Assembly (NCBI RefSeq): GCF_040412425.1 | Contig: NC_089741.1 | Location: 44,025,358 to 44,089,357, forward strand | DNA from: Macrobrachium rosenbergii | Taxonomy: Eukaryota; Arthropoda; Malacostraca; Decapoda; Palaemonidae | Length of the DNA: 64,000 nt | Reading direction: 5' to 3' | Shown: piece after piece, positions 1 through 14,100 of the stretch | Numbering within the stretch: position 1 is the stretch's first letter | Layout: the number at the start of each line of letters is the position of its first letter | Notes under the pieces: generated by a model | Database searches by the model: none | Told to the model about the DNA's origin: nothing | Seen by the model: only the letters and a program-made list of their open reading frames with translations | Position numbers and translations under genes: made by a program

Positions 1-1687
1 TAGACTTAATGTTCATTTGCATTTATTTCATTGTAACTGACTTTTTTTAATGATTGTAATCAGCATATGTAATACTTGTGTTTTCTGTGGGAAGTATATT
101 TCAGACATTTCAGTTTTTGTAATCATGTTTTTTAGTTTATTTTATAATTTATTTTGTATAGATATGCTAGGTCGTCTCATTACTTTGAGTAAGAAAATCT
201 ACTTCTCTTTGGGTTAGTTTTAAGTTCACTATAACCAAAGAAGTTGTTTATACATACAAGTATATGATTGTTTATATGTTATGGGATTTTGTAGAATAAA
301 GTACAGCTTTATCATTACTGCAGAATTTACCTTTTCCGCATCTCATATTCTGTATTTCTCCAAGTCATAGGGGCCAACTTAGTGACAAAGAATATTCTAT
401 AAACCCTATTGAAGAAGAATGTGTTAAGCAGTCTGAGTTTTATCCACTCTCTTCTAACATTTGCAGATTTTTCTGAATTCCTATTAAATCTGTCTTTACC
501 TTTACCTTTTTCAGCAATTTCCTTGGGATTTTTTTACATCTTCATATTGCTGCTTCCATATATACTGCTTATCAGCCAACTGTCCCTTATCTTTTCCAAC
601 ATCCAAACCACCTCAATTTTGAGATCACGGACTATTGGATGTATACTTGGCTTTTATAATGAACTGAAATCAGAATCATGGCTGATTTTAATACTTGATT
701 CTTACTCTTATTAAGTTTATGGAGACCATCAAGTCAGATTTCTGGACTTAAAATCTTTCTGGAAATATTTGCTCTCGGTTGGTACAGTGAAAATAGATTA
801 GGATAAAGAACTTGAAATTCTGCTTGGAAAAAACCAATTCAGGTGAAAAGGGAGGAGTAGAGCAACTTGCAGCTTCCAGTAGGAAGTTGTGAAGAAATCT
901 TTGCACCCCCTACAGTATGCCTTGCAGGGCACACTGGCAGTGATACTGAAGTCTGTCTAGCCTGACTATGGATTGGAAGCAGAATGACAGTGACTTTAAA
1001 CATGCAGCTATCGACTCACATCCCAGTAAGATATCTGCTGGTGTATATTTTGATATTTATTGTGGTAAAGTTATTTGTTGTACATTACTCAGTCTGATAG
1101 TACAATATGAGAAAGTAGACCTTACATCGTCAATTATGGTGCAGTTCCATTTGATGTGCTTTGTACTTTTAGCTCTCTGTTCCATGGTAATCAGTTGTGT
1201 TGCTCTTACATTTTTTCAGCAAGTTTGTACAAGATGTAATTTCTTGCAAATGTAACTTTTGCTTGCAAGGACAAATCCTTTGGAACAGGTCTGTGAGGAT
1301 AAGAATTTTGATAAATTGACATGTTTACTTTAGTATAGCATAAAAGTAATTGCTAAGACAGTTGGTAGTAGCCTTGCAAACATTGTGGAAGGTTTGCAGA
1401 TTTATGGCATTGCCCATTGTCCCTCAAAAAGTTTTTTATTACTATAAAATAGTTTGACATAACCAGTGCACTGGATACAAGATTCCTGTAGGTCACGAGT
1501 GAAGGAGTTGTTTTTATATTGAGTGGGACACTGAGGCAATGCAGCTTTATAGAGGTTCGTCAACTAGGTGAGAAGAAACCAAATGGAGACAATGGAAAAC
1601 TGTGAGCCAAAAAAGCAGTTTAGCTGGACAAAGCAGGATCCTGAAAAGACTCCAGCTAATTACAGACTACTTCATTGGAAGGTTACC

Positions 1688-1990
1688 CCACAGGGAGTTG
1701 TGCCATCAGTGCACCACATGCAGTGCATTGTAGGCATTACTTAAGGTTCTTTGCAGTGTCTTTTCAGGCCCCAGCTACAACCCTTTTCATTCCTTTTACA
1801 GCACCTTCGTTCGTAACCTCGCAGTCTCCTAGCAACTGCGAGGTTTTCCTCTGATTACACCTTTAAAACCTTTCCACTCTCAAGTTTCCTTTCAGCTCTA
1901 ATCCACTCTCAAGTTTCCTTTCAGCTCTAAGAGACCTCATAATTCTTAGTGATTGGCCCTTGGCCTAAATTTTATATTCCATTCCATCCC
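1688..1990 (+). mobile_element. SINE family A, copy 1
   Basis: A roughly 300-bp interspersed repeat, one of five related copies in this window (others near 7996, 12318, 56631 and 63340), all in the same orientation. Shared landmarks are a head with the words GTGCCATCAGTGCACC and GCATTACTTAAGGTTCTTTG, a middle word AACTGCGAGGTTTTCCTC, a word TTTCAGCTCT/GCTGA, and a tail GCCTAAATTTTATATTCC. This copy carries a private 29-bp direct duplication at about 1891-1948. The head could be tRNA-related (weak A/B box resemblance) but that is inference. Confidence 0.75.
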
Positions 1991-4737
1991 ACTTATAGAG
2001 TAGCAAATGAGTATGCAATGCTTGAATAATTTTTTCCTTAAATCTCACAGACTTGATTTGAATATATTTATATAATGATGTAGAGAATGATGTCTCTCAT
2101 ATGCCCCCATATTGCAGAATAAAAGCTACTGATGAGCATACTTTATGTGACCGTATGGTTTCCAACTAACAGCAAATATTAAGTCTGAGAAACTTATCCG
2201 TTAATTAAACTTTCTCAGAATCTTTGCCATTTTCACTTTTACTTTGCCATCATAGTTGCAAATTATTAAATTAGATTTGATATGCATATGAAGAGCAAAC
2301 CTTTTTAGGTCAGCCCAATGAGAATTTAGGATGTTAGCTCACTGGTCTTGTTAGACTTTTTATTGATAATGATTCCAGTTTTGACCTTTTACTGTTTTTT
2401 TTTTGTACAGTGTACATATTCCACATTATGTTGGAGTAGATCTGACCATATTTTAAACCATGGTGACACTGGTACTGGTTGCTCATGTATGCTTATACAG
2501 GAAACTGATCTTTGACAGCACTGAGTATTTTGGAAAACGAAAAGCACATATCTTTGATGATTTAAAGGTGGGCTGTGGTATGCAGTACGTTTTATCTGTA
2601 CTACTGTGGAACTGTTGTGTTGAAAAAATGTGATTATATAAGGTGAGTATTTAGATCTTTCAAACTTCTAGTCTCAAGAATCTATCTTCAGTCTTCACAG
2701 ACAACTGATGCAGGTTAGTGAGAAAAGTACTGTAGCTATGAAGCTGGCTGGTGCAAGATTGAGTCCAATTGCTGTTTAGAACTGAATGTAACCTCTGGCT
2801 AGTGTAATTAGGGCAGACTTCTGAACTAAAGGTGCAGAAGACGCTTTCCAAATGTAGTACGAGCAAACCTTTGTAAGAAAGGTCAAAGTTCTTTGTAAGG
2901 AAAGTTAAATTATTTTGAGGGTGTTGCAGCTGATGGTTCTATCATTATAATTTATTAAAAATTTAATAAAAGGCCCATGCTTGAATGTTTTAAAGCAACT
3001 TGTGTGTTAATTCCTCTACTTAATGTAACACAGTTACACCTGTAACAGTATGTAAATGGAGGCTGATGAAGATTGAAATAACCACAAAAGAATTATTATC
3101 CAAGTGACAAGATGCCGCATGAGCCATTTTTATCAAGATAATACCCTGTAAAAGGTTACCTCATAGTGTGTCTGGTGTGGCACACTGTAAATGGTATTGC
3201 TAACATTTTTTTTTCTTTGTAGCATCCATTAAGCAACAGCTTTAGTATTTCCTGCCCTTTACTTTTCAGTCTAACTTTTTGAATTTTGCCTTGATCCAAT
3301 TTTCACCACTTGTTTAAGAACAAATTATTTGGGTGACTCCTATGAGAGTGAACATGAGACTCGGTGGACTAATTAAAATATTACAGTTATAATTATAATA
3401 GAAGAATAAATGAACTAAAAGGTAATATTGATTAAGTCAGCAGTCTGGTATCTTAATCATTCAAAGATTACGCAGAATACGAGAGCACTTTATGTGAGAC
3501 TTATCCTGATAATATGCAAATACAGTTAACATTTCACTGGTCTTTTTGTCTGAAGGATAACCATTCATGAGTGAGTAACTATAAAAAAAAAAAAAACGAT
3601 AAACCTCTGGTACATTAGAGGATCCTGCTTCGGACAAGGAAGAACCCAAATCAAGAGATTTAATTCTCTCTCTCTTGGATTTCAAAAAAAGTGGTAGTGT
3701 TACATTCCAATGAAAGAGAACCACCAAATAAAGGGACTTTGTAAAACTAGAATGCATACTTGCTTAGACTGAAAAAATGCCGTATTCATGTTTTTAGCGG
3801 TATAAATATCAAGACAACCCTTTTATGTAAACAGTTATTTGTTTGTGTATTTGCACAAAAGCCCATACAGTGTTAAGTCCCATGTTCTAGTTCTGATTGT
3901 CTAAGAAGAAGTACAGGTAACAAATCTTTGTGGATATAAGACATTTTTAAAAAGGAACTTACAATATGCAAAAGCTGGTAAAACATCCTACAGATAAAAA
4001 CCCTTAAAAAACTGATCTTTAGAAAATTAAAAAATGAAGTCCAGAATTAGAGATGAATATCAAAGGAATTAAGAAAAGGCTATTGGAATGTGCTATAGCT
4101 TAAAACACGAGTTGGAAAGAAACTGTTAGACTCAAACAAATCAAACTAAGCAACAGCACATTGTGGAATTTCTGTCAAAAGTGGAATATGTAATATGTGG
4201 TCGAAAATAAGAAATTAAGACATAAGAAATAACCCCAGCCTATATGAAAATCAAAGCACTTGACAAATTCTCTTAGCGGGTAAACATTCCTTAGCATCAT
4301 AATCCGTGGGTGTTACATTTTGTAACACTGCTCAGTGTTATAAAATAAGATTGTTAAGTTAATTACAGTGTAGATTTAGCAAGTAACTCGCAATCAGAAT
4401 ATAACGTTTAACTGAGATATGATAATTAATGACTGTCGTTATTTATTACTCCTGTGGAAATCTTCAGTGAATGCTTGCGATTTGATATTAATTTGACTGT
4501 ATATAGGTTCCCTCAGCAAGTAGATAAGTAGACAGACAGTACTGAGAAATAGAAAAGCAAGATGAGTACTTCATTAATACATATTTTATCCAACGAAAAT
4601 AATAATAGTAGTAACAATGCTGGTTTCTATGCCTCTGGTCTCATTGCATCCGTAATTCCGCTAAGTTAATTTCCTTAGGGTCAATGTAAGTTTCTTAGCG
4701 ATGATTTTTCGGATAAAGTTGTCAGCATTGTGGCTCA

Positions 4738-4738
<1 letters not shown>

Positions 4739-4796
<58 letters not shown>
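4739..4796. repeat. (TAA)n microsatellite
   Basis: About 19 uninterrupted TAA units, some 240 bp upstream of the SPH start codon. It is the only long trinucleotide microsatellite in the left half of the window. Confidence 0.98.
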
Positions 4797-4797
<1 letters not shown>

Positions 4798-5036
4798 TAA
4801 CGTCTCACATCTTCACGATCCTTGCGAAAGGTAATAGAGACAGTTGCCAGATACTTTCAGTAGGGAGTCTTATCAGCAAGTTTCCCTTCTGTTTACATAG
4901 TCATTAGAATTGCTTTATGTTCTTATTCCCTTCCACCCAATTGAGAGACACGCAATACTGGTGGCCAACTATTGTATATGGAGCGTTACAGTGTTGTTAT
5001 TTTTAACGTATCTGGTGATTACCCATTTTAAGTGAC

Positions 5037-5163
5037 ATGGATACTGTTAATGTATTGCTAGTCTTGGCAAGCTTTTATATGCCCCTAAGAGTGACCTGCT
5101 CAGAAGTCGAATTATGTGGTCCCCATCTCGTGTGCGTTCCGCCCTCCCGGTGTGGTTGGAAAG
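5037..5163 (+). CDS. SPH exon 1: signal peptide and first half of clip domain
   Basis: Residues 1-42 plus one base. The ATG is followed by a hydrophobic core (VLLVLASFYMPL) and a likely cleavage after about residue 21. Clip cysteines 1-3 follow, including the CVPPSRC motif typical of the domain. The donor is AAAG|GTACGT; the leftover G joins AT of the next exon to make Asp43. Confidence 0.88.
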
Positions 5164-8100
5164 GTACGTTGGGTGAAGTTGTATTAATCACATGTTTGGG
5201 AGTTTTAATGTCGTATTGGGATGGTAGCTTATGCTAAACTAGGCCTAACTCGTGGTTCTTCGCAGCTTTTTGGGCCCCAGTGTATTGGCTTAAATACTTG
5301 TTGGCTTAACTGAATAGGGTAAGTTTGTAGGCTAGTACAGTTACAGATGTAGGTATTAAGGTGTATTTTAACAGTATTGCAGAGAATTTAAGTGCAATAA
5401 AGTTTGAGAATTTCATAAGAGGTAATAAATGCCCTAATACATAATTGCTTAGCCTTTGTAGCCAACTTCACGATTAAGAGCAGCTATTGTTTTGGCAATT
5501 TGACGTTTGCTATTTGGTGAGTGATGAGATTGTACCCCACTTTAGCTCTAGAATGTGTATGGTAAATCCTTTAAGGCAGCCATTGTTGAATTTAATGTAT
5601 TGGTTTATGGACACTGCCTGGAAACAGTTTTGGAACCTTACCAGCAGAATGTTTTTTGACGTGAAAGTTAGGTAATGAAAAAAGTGAGTTTCAGTTAAGC
5701 ATTGGGTAAAATTGCAGTAAAAGGCAATGGGCCAAATGGCAAGGAAATACACTTTTCCAAGTCATTTTGATGTTTCACACAAATTTCACATTAAAATTTG
5801 TCGGAAATTGATAGTTTCTTAGAAATACCTGGATTACTTTCTCCCATTTAACACTTTTAGGGGTTCTGATACTGGCGGTGCATGTGTTTGTTGTCGGCCA
5901 AATGGAATGTCCTTTCGTCCTGTTTAGTAATGGCCCGGCGGAGTTGGGTACCCATACATTAACAAGTTATTGCATTGGCGTACGGGATATGAACCTTATT
6001 TTTTCGTCCTTTGGTCATGCATAAGTTAGGGGCTGTGACCTGGGTAGTCGAGTGACAAGTTAGGGTTAGGGGCTGTGGCCTGGGTACTTCTGTGAGAGGT
6101 TAGGTCAGGTTGTGTGGGTTTCACTGATAAGGAAATATGTTATATATTCTGATTGATTTTGATGTGTTAAGCACGAATTTCACCTTGAATTTCGTCGGAA
6201 ATTGATGGTTTTTGGTCCACTAATGTACATGTAGTTAGCTCCAAAACCGTTAATTTCTGAAGAAATTGAAGGTGAAATTCATACTAAACACATCAAAATC
6301 AGTCAGAAAAACATATTTGTCATTATGGCATGTTGCCTCTTACTGCAATAATACCAAGCATTGTATCTTGAAGCAAAAGTAAGCAAAGTGAGTTATCAGA
6401 AGAGCTACATGGAATTCAGTTAAGCATAGATGGATTATAAATCTTGTTAAATTACTATTATAACCCTTACTTTGATGATCATATGAACCTATATTTCACA
6501 AGGTTATCAGTGCTTAAAACTAGAATAAAATTGTCAGTAATCAGACAGATCAGATTATTTAGGAAATGCATATGCTGCTGATGTACCAGGCTGGTGTTAA
6601 TACAACCAGCTGTATATAATCCACGTGTCGAAATCATACCGGTGTGTTGCTAATTGATTTAAAATCTGATTTGTATATTTATAAGGATTGTGGCACAAAG
6701 TCATTAAAACTGAAGGGAGCAAGAATTTTGGTGGGTCTTAGTTGTACCACAGACAAGTGAGGGGGCAAGTTTATTAAGGTGTGAACTTGGCGTGTACTGA
6801 TTGCTTTTTTAAACTGCATGAGGTTCCATTTTTATACTGTAAAATGTCTTTAGGTATTCTGAGGCTGTTAGCAAGGTATAACAGTAGTGTGCCCATAAAT
6901 TAGGTTCCCTGAGCTTGGAAAATATGCTTAGTGTATTGGTTTCATTGAGGATATTCAGGTATATTGTACTAATAAAATCAGGTTTTTTCTTGCCAACTTC
7001 TTCACAGCTTGCAATAGAAGTTTTGTCAATCATGAAGATGGAATTTAAGATCTAAATTTGTAAATTAAATGGTGTTACAGTTTCATTTTGAACGTTGCAG
7101 ATTTAGGTGATCAAAAATCCTATTCATGTGGAAGACAGAACCCTAGTTATGTGTGTTGCCCTGTTAGTCATGTGAGTGGTGGGGAAACTCCTGGATATGG
7201 ACAGCCTGCTGGTTACAAGCAAAATGAAGCCCCCCCTCCCAATATTCCTGGTTATCAAAGTAGCCCCAACCAGTATGGAAGTGGATTCAGCAGACCTGGA
7301 TATAGTGGAGCAGGTGGATATGGTGGTGGATCAGGCAGTTATGGTGGATCGGGCAGTTATAGTGGATCAGGCGGACTTGGTGGATCAAGTGGGTATGGAG
7401 GATCAGGTACATATGGTGGATTAGGTGGACGAGACAGATACGGTGGATATGGTGGACTTGGTGGACCTGGCGGATATGGTGGACCTGGTGGACCTGGCGG
7501 ATATGGTGGACCTGGAGGATATGGTGGACCTGGTGGACCTGGAGGATATGATGGACCTGGTGGACCTGGAGGATATGATGGACCTGGAGGATATGATGGA
7601 CCTGGTGGACCTGGCGGATATGGGGGACCAGACAGATATGGTGTATATACTGAATCACAAGAAATTTATGGGGGTAACAAGTAAGTTTTTATACATTAAT
7701 GAATACCGTAACAGTTTTGTTTCAGATGCTGTGTTTTTAGACTAGGTGCTTGAGAGAAGGTTGACTTTTTAATTGGAGTCTTCAAAGCATGAAATTCCTT
7801 CAGTCCTAATTGACACAGTTGGCTAGATGTGACATTAATGTTTTAGAAGTTGTGTATCCAGTAAGTCATAAGACCTGGAGAATGCACATAGTTCAAGATT
7901 TGAAATTGGTCACAAGTGATAAAGCATTCAACCAATAATGTTCTAGTTGGAGATATGTAAGTGTTGTGAAAGTTCTGGCGATTTTTCAGTGCTCCCGTAG
8001 GGGGCTAGTGCCGTTGGTGCACCTCATCCTGTGCAATGTAGGCAGTACTTGAGGTTCTTTGGAATGTCCCTTCAGCCCCCTAGCTGCAACACCTTTCTTT

Positions 8101-11100
8101 CCTTTTACTCTGCCTCTGTTCATATTCTCATTTTTTATTTCCACTTCTAATAATTGATTCATAGCACAACTGCGAGGTTTTCCTCCAGTAAACTTTAAAA
8201 CCTCTTTACTGTCAACTTCGTTTCAGCGCTGAGTGACCTCTTAAGTCCCAGTGCTTGGCATTTTGGGCTAAATTGTACAATCTATTCTATTCTATTTTTC
8301 ATAAGATGCTTAGTCAAGAGTGTAATATTTGCAGGCCATAATGCATGCAGTGTTTACAGTTATTGCTGGGAGTTTTAATGGCTGAAGTTAGCAATTGTAT
8401 AGATGCCGTGATGCTGGACAGTACTTAGTGCTTGAAAAGGTCTAAGAATTGCAGTAATAAATTTTATGGAGGTGTATTGAAGCAGTTAACACTGCCTTTT
8501 GTCACATGGCACTCTGTGTGTAAGTAGAGGTATTTGAAATCTCTAAAGGTCATTGCTTTTTTGTTCTCTGGTCCTGAAATTAAATTATCCAAATTTCTGC
8601 GTGAAGTTTTATACTGTAAAGTGAAATGGTTGACAGATTTTGACTGCTCGAAAAGTTTGTTTTGCTATATAAAACTAAGTAGAATGCTTTTGATCAATTA
8701 ATAGCTTAAATTACATGCAGTGCAGGAGTTAACAGAAATTTGTTACAGGTTTGGCCCATCCTATCTGGACTTCTATAATGAACAGTATGAAAAACACTTT
8801 GGATATACTTTGTCAAAACAAGCGAAGGAACTGTTGCGTACATATAGAGCTAAAGAGGTAAGACTTGGAAGCCTTCATTAGGGTGTTTTACATAACAATT
8901 TGACACTTTACAAGTTAAATAGCATTAGAATTTTTCTTAAGCAGCAGTTTGCTGTACAAATCCTTCCCCTCAGTCATTTAGTTATGGCCTGCCATTTGTG
9001 TAGTGCAAGTGAAAGGTAGAACACCCCGTTTTGGGTGTTAATACTTCCTTCATGAGTTAAGTAACTATTAAATTTAGTTTGTTTTACTGAACTTGATAAG
9101 GTAGGCTGCATTCGGAAAAAACTGTAACCTGTCTTTTTAGAGGAATTGATTTCATCCTAGGGCCAAGGGTTTGACTTGAATCTTATCTTTATTTCCTCTG
9201 AACAATTCATGCATAACTTCTATCACTGCACTTTCAAAGCAGATGGTTTTTCTCAAACTGATCAGTGCAAATTTTTCTGAAGTGGAATTATTTTAGGCTT
9301 CTGTGACATAAGTCAAGGAGGCTAGATTTTGAGTTTTGCACCAGTTAATTTCTGAAAAGCAGAATGATCTATTATGCAATTATTATGTTCAGGCAGAATT
9401 TGGGAAAGAAAGCTGTGAAAGGCTTTGCCTGGGAAGTTGTTTAATTACCTCATCTGTTTTGTGGGCCAAGGTTACACTATTTCTTACTACAGTACGTTAG
9501 TTTGATGATAGTGAATTTTAGGTGTAGTCTCAAATGTTGTCAAGATACCCCCTGCACAGCGTTGTTTGACCTGACTTGTGCTTATAAATTTGTTATTCCT
9601 CAGATAAAATTTTTTTTTTTTTTTATTTTTTTTTTTTTTTTGTAGGAATGTGGTGTAAGAAACCAATCTCCGGCAGATATGGCCAGGATTGCAACTGGTT
9701 ACCTCCATGATTACGGTTTCACAAGCTTTGCAGAGTTCCCATGGCATGTATGTATGTTAATGTTCTCAGTGTTGTTGGGGTCCTATTTACTGGGGATAGA
9801 TTGGAATATTTACCTTGCAAAATTAATGCTTTGTGTTAGCCTGGAATTGTTTAAGTTGATGATTTAGTTAACTGATGTTTTGTCAAAACTGAGATAGAGC
9901 ATGCTGTTTTAAAGTACCATTATTTAATTAGCTTGGAAGTATAAAAACTTGGTGTAGCCATTTTTGAATTACCTATCCTAAGCATTTGAAAGTTTCTTCA
10001 GCCCTTTTCTTTACGAATTGCGAGTCACTTCATCCATTAGCATATGGCTGTCAAAACATAAGTTCGTACTAGTGTATTTAGGTAGTTACAGTTATATACT
10101 GATGCTTATTCAGTGGTTTTTAGCTGTTTCCTGTAAGAGCTCGTAATTCACAGGTGGCTCTTCTTGTGGAGCAGAGGAGTTTCGGTTACGGCAGAGAACC
10201 TACATTTAGATATCACTGTGGTGCCACATTAATTCACAAGTCTCTGCTTATTACAGCAGCTCATTGTGTGAGAGGTAAGTGTTTTTCTTTTTTATAGGGA
10301 ATAGTCTTTGTAATTTAAATCTGGTATGGAGTTGTCCTCTTCAACTACAGTTCAATATTTGGATAGAAATTTGTCTTGAACACTGTATATTAATTAGCGT
10401 TGGAACTTGATAGGTTACTTAGATATTGGCATATGGTGATGGTTTAAATTTAACATGGTGTGCCCATGTTTATCTTAATTTTTAGTTTTTACATTATTAA
10501 AAGAGGTAGGCAAAAAGATTATGAAGCTGTGTATTATTACTAAGGCTTATTTGTTCTGTTGTAAGTGGAAAATAGTTTTTCCAGTTGCATTGAAATTAAA
10601 AATGTGTCAAATTCCTGTAAAAAATGCATGCATATCAAGGGATTTACATAAAGTATTTAAAATCAGATGTTGAATACCTAAAGGGAACCTTATACTGGAC
10701 AATATAATTACATTATAGGTTTGGTTATTCTTGTAAGCCTTAGTCAATATGGATTCCACTGTCCAAGCATTGGTCTACATACAGTATGTTTGTGGCTTGC
10801 AAAGAATGTACAGATGGCCAAATTCCAACATATTTGAATAATGTCTTTAGTTTGGTATTTTTAAGGATTTAATAAACCCTTTTAAGTCTCCTTTGGTATA
10901 TTCAAGGATTTTATGAACCCTATTAAATCTTGAGCATAAATTTATTTAATTGGAACTGGGACATCCTTGAGAGTGTTAATAGCATCCCTTTGTCTGCTAA
11001 TGTCCAGTAATGCTCGCAAGTCCTTTGGTTGGTAGCAGTATTAATTATTCATAGATTTATTGATCCACTTTGACATTATTAAAGGTGATAACATTGTGGT

Positions 11101-14100
11101 TGAGTACAAAAGGTTAAAATTATAGAGTTTGGAAGCTTTGCCAGGATTATTTCCATAGGTGAGATTGATTCAATTTTTTAATACATTTAGGTATACTTCC
11201 CCATAAGTTACTAGTACATCTTGGTGAGTGGAATCTGCAAGGATCAACAGGAGAATTATTCCCTGCTATTAAAAGAAAAATCTCAAAGGTTTTCATTCAT
11301 AGTGGGTGAGTAGTTAGCTTTTATTTTTCTGTGCATGAAGTTATATAAAGGAACATTTTAAGTTGTAGTTGAGATATTTGTTTTTAACATTTAATTTTAA
11401 GGAAATCTGTAATGTGTTGTATGAAGGTGATTTGGAAGAATGTTACATTTTGTGTGAGTGGGCAAAATTGCTGTGCATGTCGTGGAATTGGAATTTGCGT
11501 ACAAGTTATGGGGAAATTTTAGGTTAGATGAAGGTACAGTACCTTGAATGTAAACCCTTCCTGTACAAGGCAGCATTAATGGCTTGATATATCTTCAATA
11601 GCACCCATTTTGACTGTTGAGTTGGTAGTAACTGTGAACACTCATACACTGCGTTCTGTTTTCTTTGTGCCAAATAGATTAGTTCATCTTGATGCTCCTA
11701 TGAAATTTTAATAAATTTTCTTATAACCAATCTTCTGAGGTCTCCTATTTATATGTGAAGACTGGTAAACTCTGCTGTTTTATAAGTACAGTACAGGCAT
11801 TCCCCTGTTTAAGGCATTCCGACTTTAAGGTGCTTGGATCAACTGCGCCGTTAACTTGATTTTACAGCACCGTAAGCAATTTTGCAGTGCCATACTCGGT
11901 TTTACAGTGTCGTAAGTGCTATTTATTCCCATTAATATTAGGAACCAGTTTACGGCAATGTTCAGGTTATGGTGTGCCGCTGGGAATGGAACCCCCTGCT
12001 GTAACGGGACTGCCTACTATAACTGGAATGAGATCTTTTTGCATATGCTAAAAAATCTGTTACATACTTCATTGTCTAAATATGGTCGTGGTAACATCCC
12101 ACGAGTTAAAATACTACCTAATTCTTTCAAGGCTGAATGTTTAATGAAAAGTTTGATCCCTGATTAGTTTGGGTTATACCAGGATCCTGGATTTCATATG
12201 ATTGGACTCGACACAACAAAACATTACATAGTAATTGATGACGCACTCAACAAAACATTGCATAGTACTGTAATGATGGTCACTACTAGTGTAATCCACT
12301 ACAGTTTATACTCCACAGCTGGGTAGTGCTGTCTGTACATCTCTTGCAGTACGCTGTAGGGATTACTTAAGTTCTTTGCTGCTTTCCTTTGGCCCGTAGA
12401 TGCAACCTCTTTCATTCAATTTACTGCATCCCTGTTCGCATTCTCTTTCTGCCATCGTACTTTCCACCCTCGCTTGACAGTTGTTTAGAGTGCAACTGCG
12501 AGGTTTTTTCTCCTGTTAATCACTTCAAACATTTTTACTGTTAATTTCTGTTTCAGCACTGAATGCATAGGTCCTAGTGCTTGACTTTTGGCCTAACTTT
12601 TCTATTCTGTTCACTACAGTGTATGTGCATGGTAGTGGTTTGTCCTAGAATTTGGGTGCCTATTTCAGAATCTGTACAGCAGTCAGTTTCTGGCATAACA
12701 GTTCCGTAGAGTATTGTGCAAATGCTTAAAGAAAAATGTTATTTGATCCTTTGAATTCATTTGGAAATACCATCCACCAGTGTTTTGATCCTTTGAATTC
12801 ATATGGAAATACCATTCACCACAAAGGATTGTATTTCTAAGTTTCATACTGTATTAAAGCCTATTGAAAAATCATACTGTCCTAGATGATTAAATCATTG
12901 GTACTGAAGTATATCTCTTATTTAGCATCTTGAGTATAATTATCTTTCATTTGTTTACTGTAAATTTGTAAATATTTTCTGAGCTACTCTCCCTGTTTAG
13001 GCCATGGAACTTGTAGCACTCTGTAACTAGACATTTTTTTTTTTTGCAGGTCTGTTTTAGACAATTTTTGGTCAAATGACATTCTTGGTTAACTCAAAGC
13101 TGTAGAAATTTCAAGTTGAAAAATTATTTTGCTGCTGTCTGATGCTTCATTAATAGGTTTTTATTTTTTTATTTTTGAAGTTTTGACTTTCCTGACATTT
13201 ATTACAGGTATAACCCGGGTACATACAAAAATGATATCGCATTACTTCAAATGATTGAGCCAGTGGACACATACAAAACTCCTCACATTGGGCCAATATG
13301 TTTACCTAAGGAAGATTATGAGCTTAAAGATCATAGCAAATGCTTCATAGTAGGATGGGGTGATGATGTTTATAAGGTACAGTATGTTTGTTATTCTTAT
13401 TAAAGTGGTAATAAACCCCCTAGTTGTAACTTTATAAATGAATAACAGTAAACATTGACAAACCACTCATATTCCACAGCCTAACTTTGGAAGCAACATT
13501 TTGAAGAGCGTTTCTGTCACGTATGCTTTAGAAAGGGAATGCACGAGCAGATTGTATTCTTCGCTGAAGAATCTTGATGACAAGTTTACTTTGGATACAG
13601 ATTCACAGAAGTGCATCCTAGGTGCTCATGGGAAAGATGCTTGTGTTGTAAGTATTGTGCCCAGTTGAACTAGTCTTAAATGTCCGTCCTTTTAATGTTA
13701 TTTGTAAATTTATATACCATTGGTATTTGAAGTAAAATCCTCTTGCCTGATCAGATTCACAACCAAAGAATTTGGGTTGTGAAATTAATAGTTCTTGGAT
13801 GGTTGTCATCTAGGGTTCTTTCAGTTCCCTTTAGTAATGCTAGTGACATACTTGAAAACAACTTCCTATCATTTATGAAAACTTGGTTATATTTGTAACT
13901 GTCAATTATGGCTTGTCTATTGCTGCAGCTACAGTAGAGGAGATTCAGTATTCACTATTTTAATTTTGAACATAAGTGGTAGGATAATTTTAATTTTGTA
14001 GTATGAAAATGAGTGATTGTCTTCCCCACAAAGTTTGGTAAGTTTTACTTATTTCTAGGTGATCTTTTTATATTTGGACTGCATGTAGTTTTGTTAAACT

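Larger units (their letters stand above)
1..5036. other. Upstream region without a supported gene
   Basis: No reading frame here shows recognisable protein features, and none joins others through phase-consistent splice sites. The region is AT-rich and holds one SINE copy (about 1688-1990) and one TAA microsatellite (4739-4796). An AATAAA at 295-300 lies in AT-rich sequence and could be the poly(A) signal of a + strand gene ending to the left of the window, but nothing else supports that. The last 60 bases before the SPH start codon contain a weak TATA-like stretch (around 4974) that might belong to its promoter. Confidence 0.5.

Noticed and set aside
409..714. 101-codon hydrophobic reading frame
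   Set aside because: T-rich, low-complexity hydrophobic text without splice context or motif; typical chance frame in AT-rich DNA.
968..1255. 95-codon reading frame with a hydrophobic end
   Set aside because: No domain, no good splice sites, and composition follows local base content.
7287..7658. Long antisense frame (His/Val/Gln-rich) and shifted sense frames across the glycine repeats
   Set aside because: Shadow frames of the repetitive SPH exon 2; they exist because the repeat unit length is a multiple of three.
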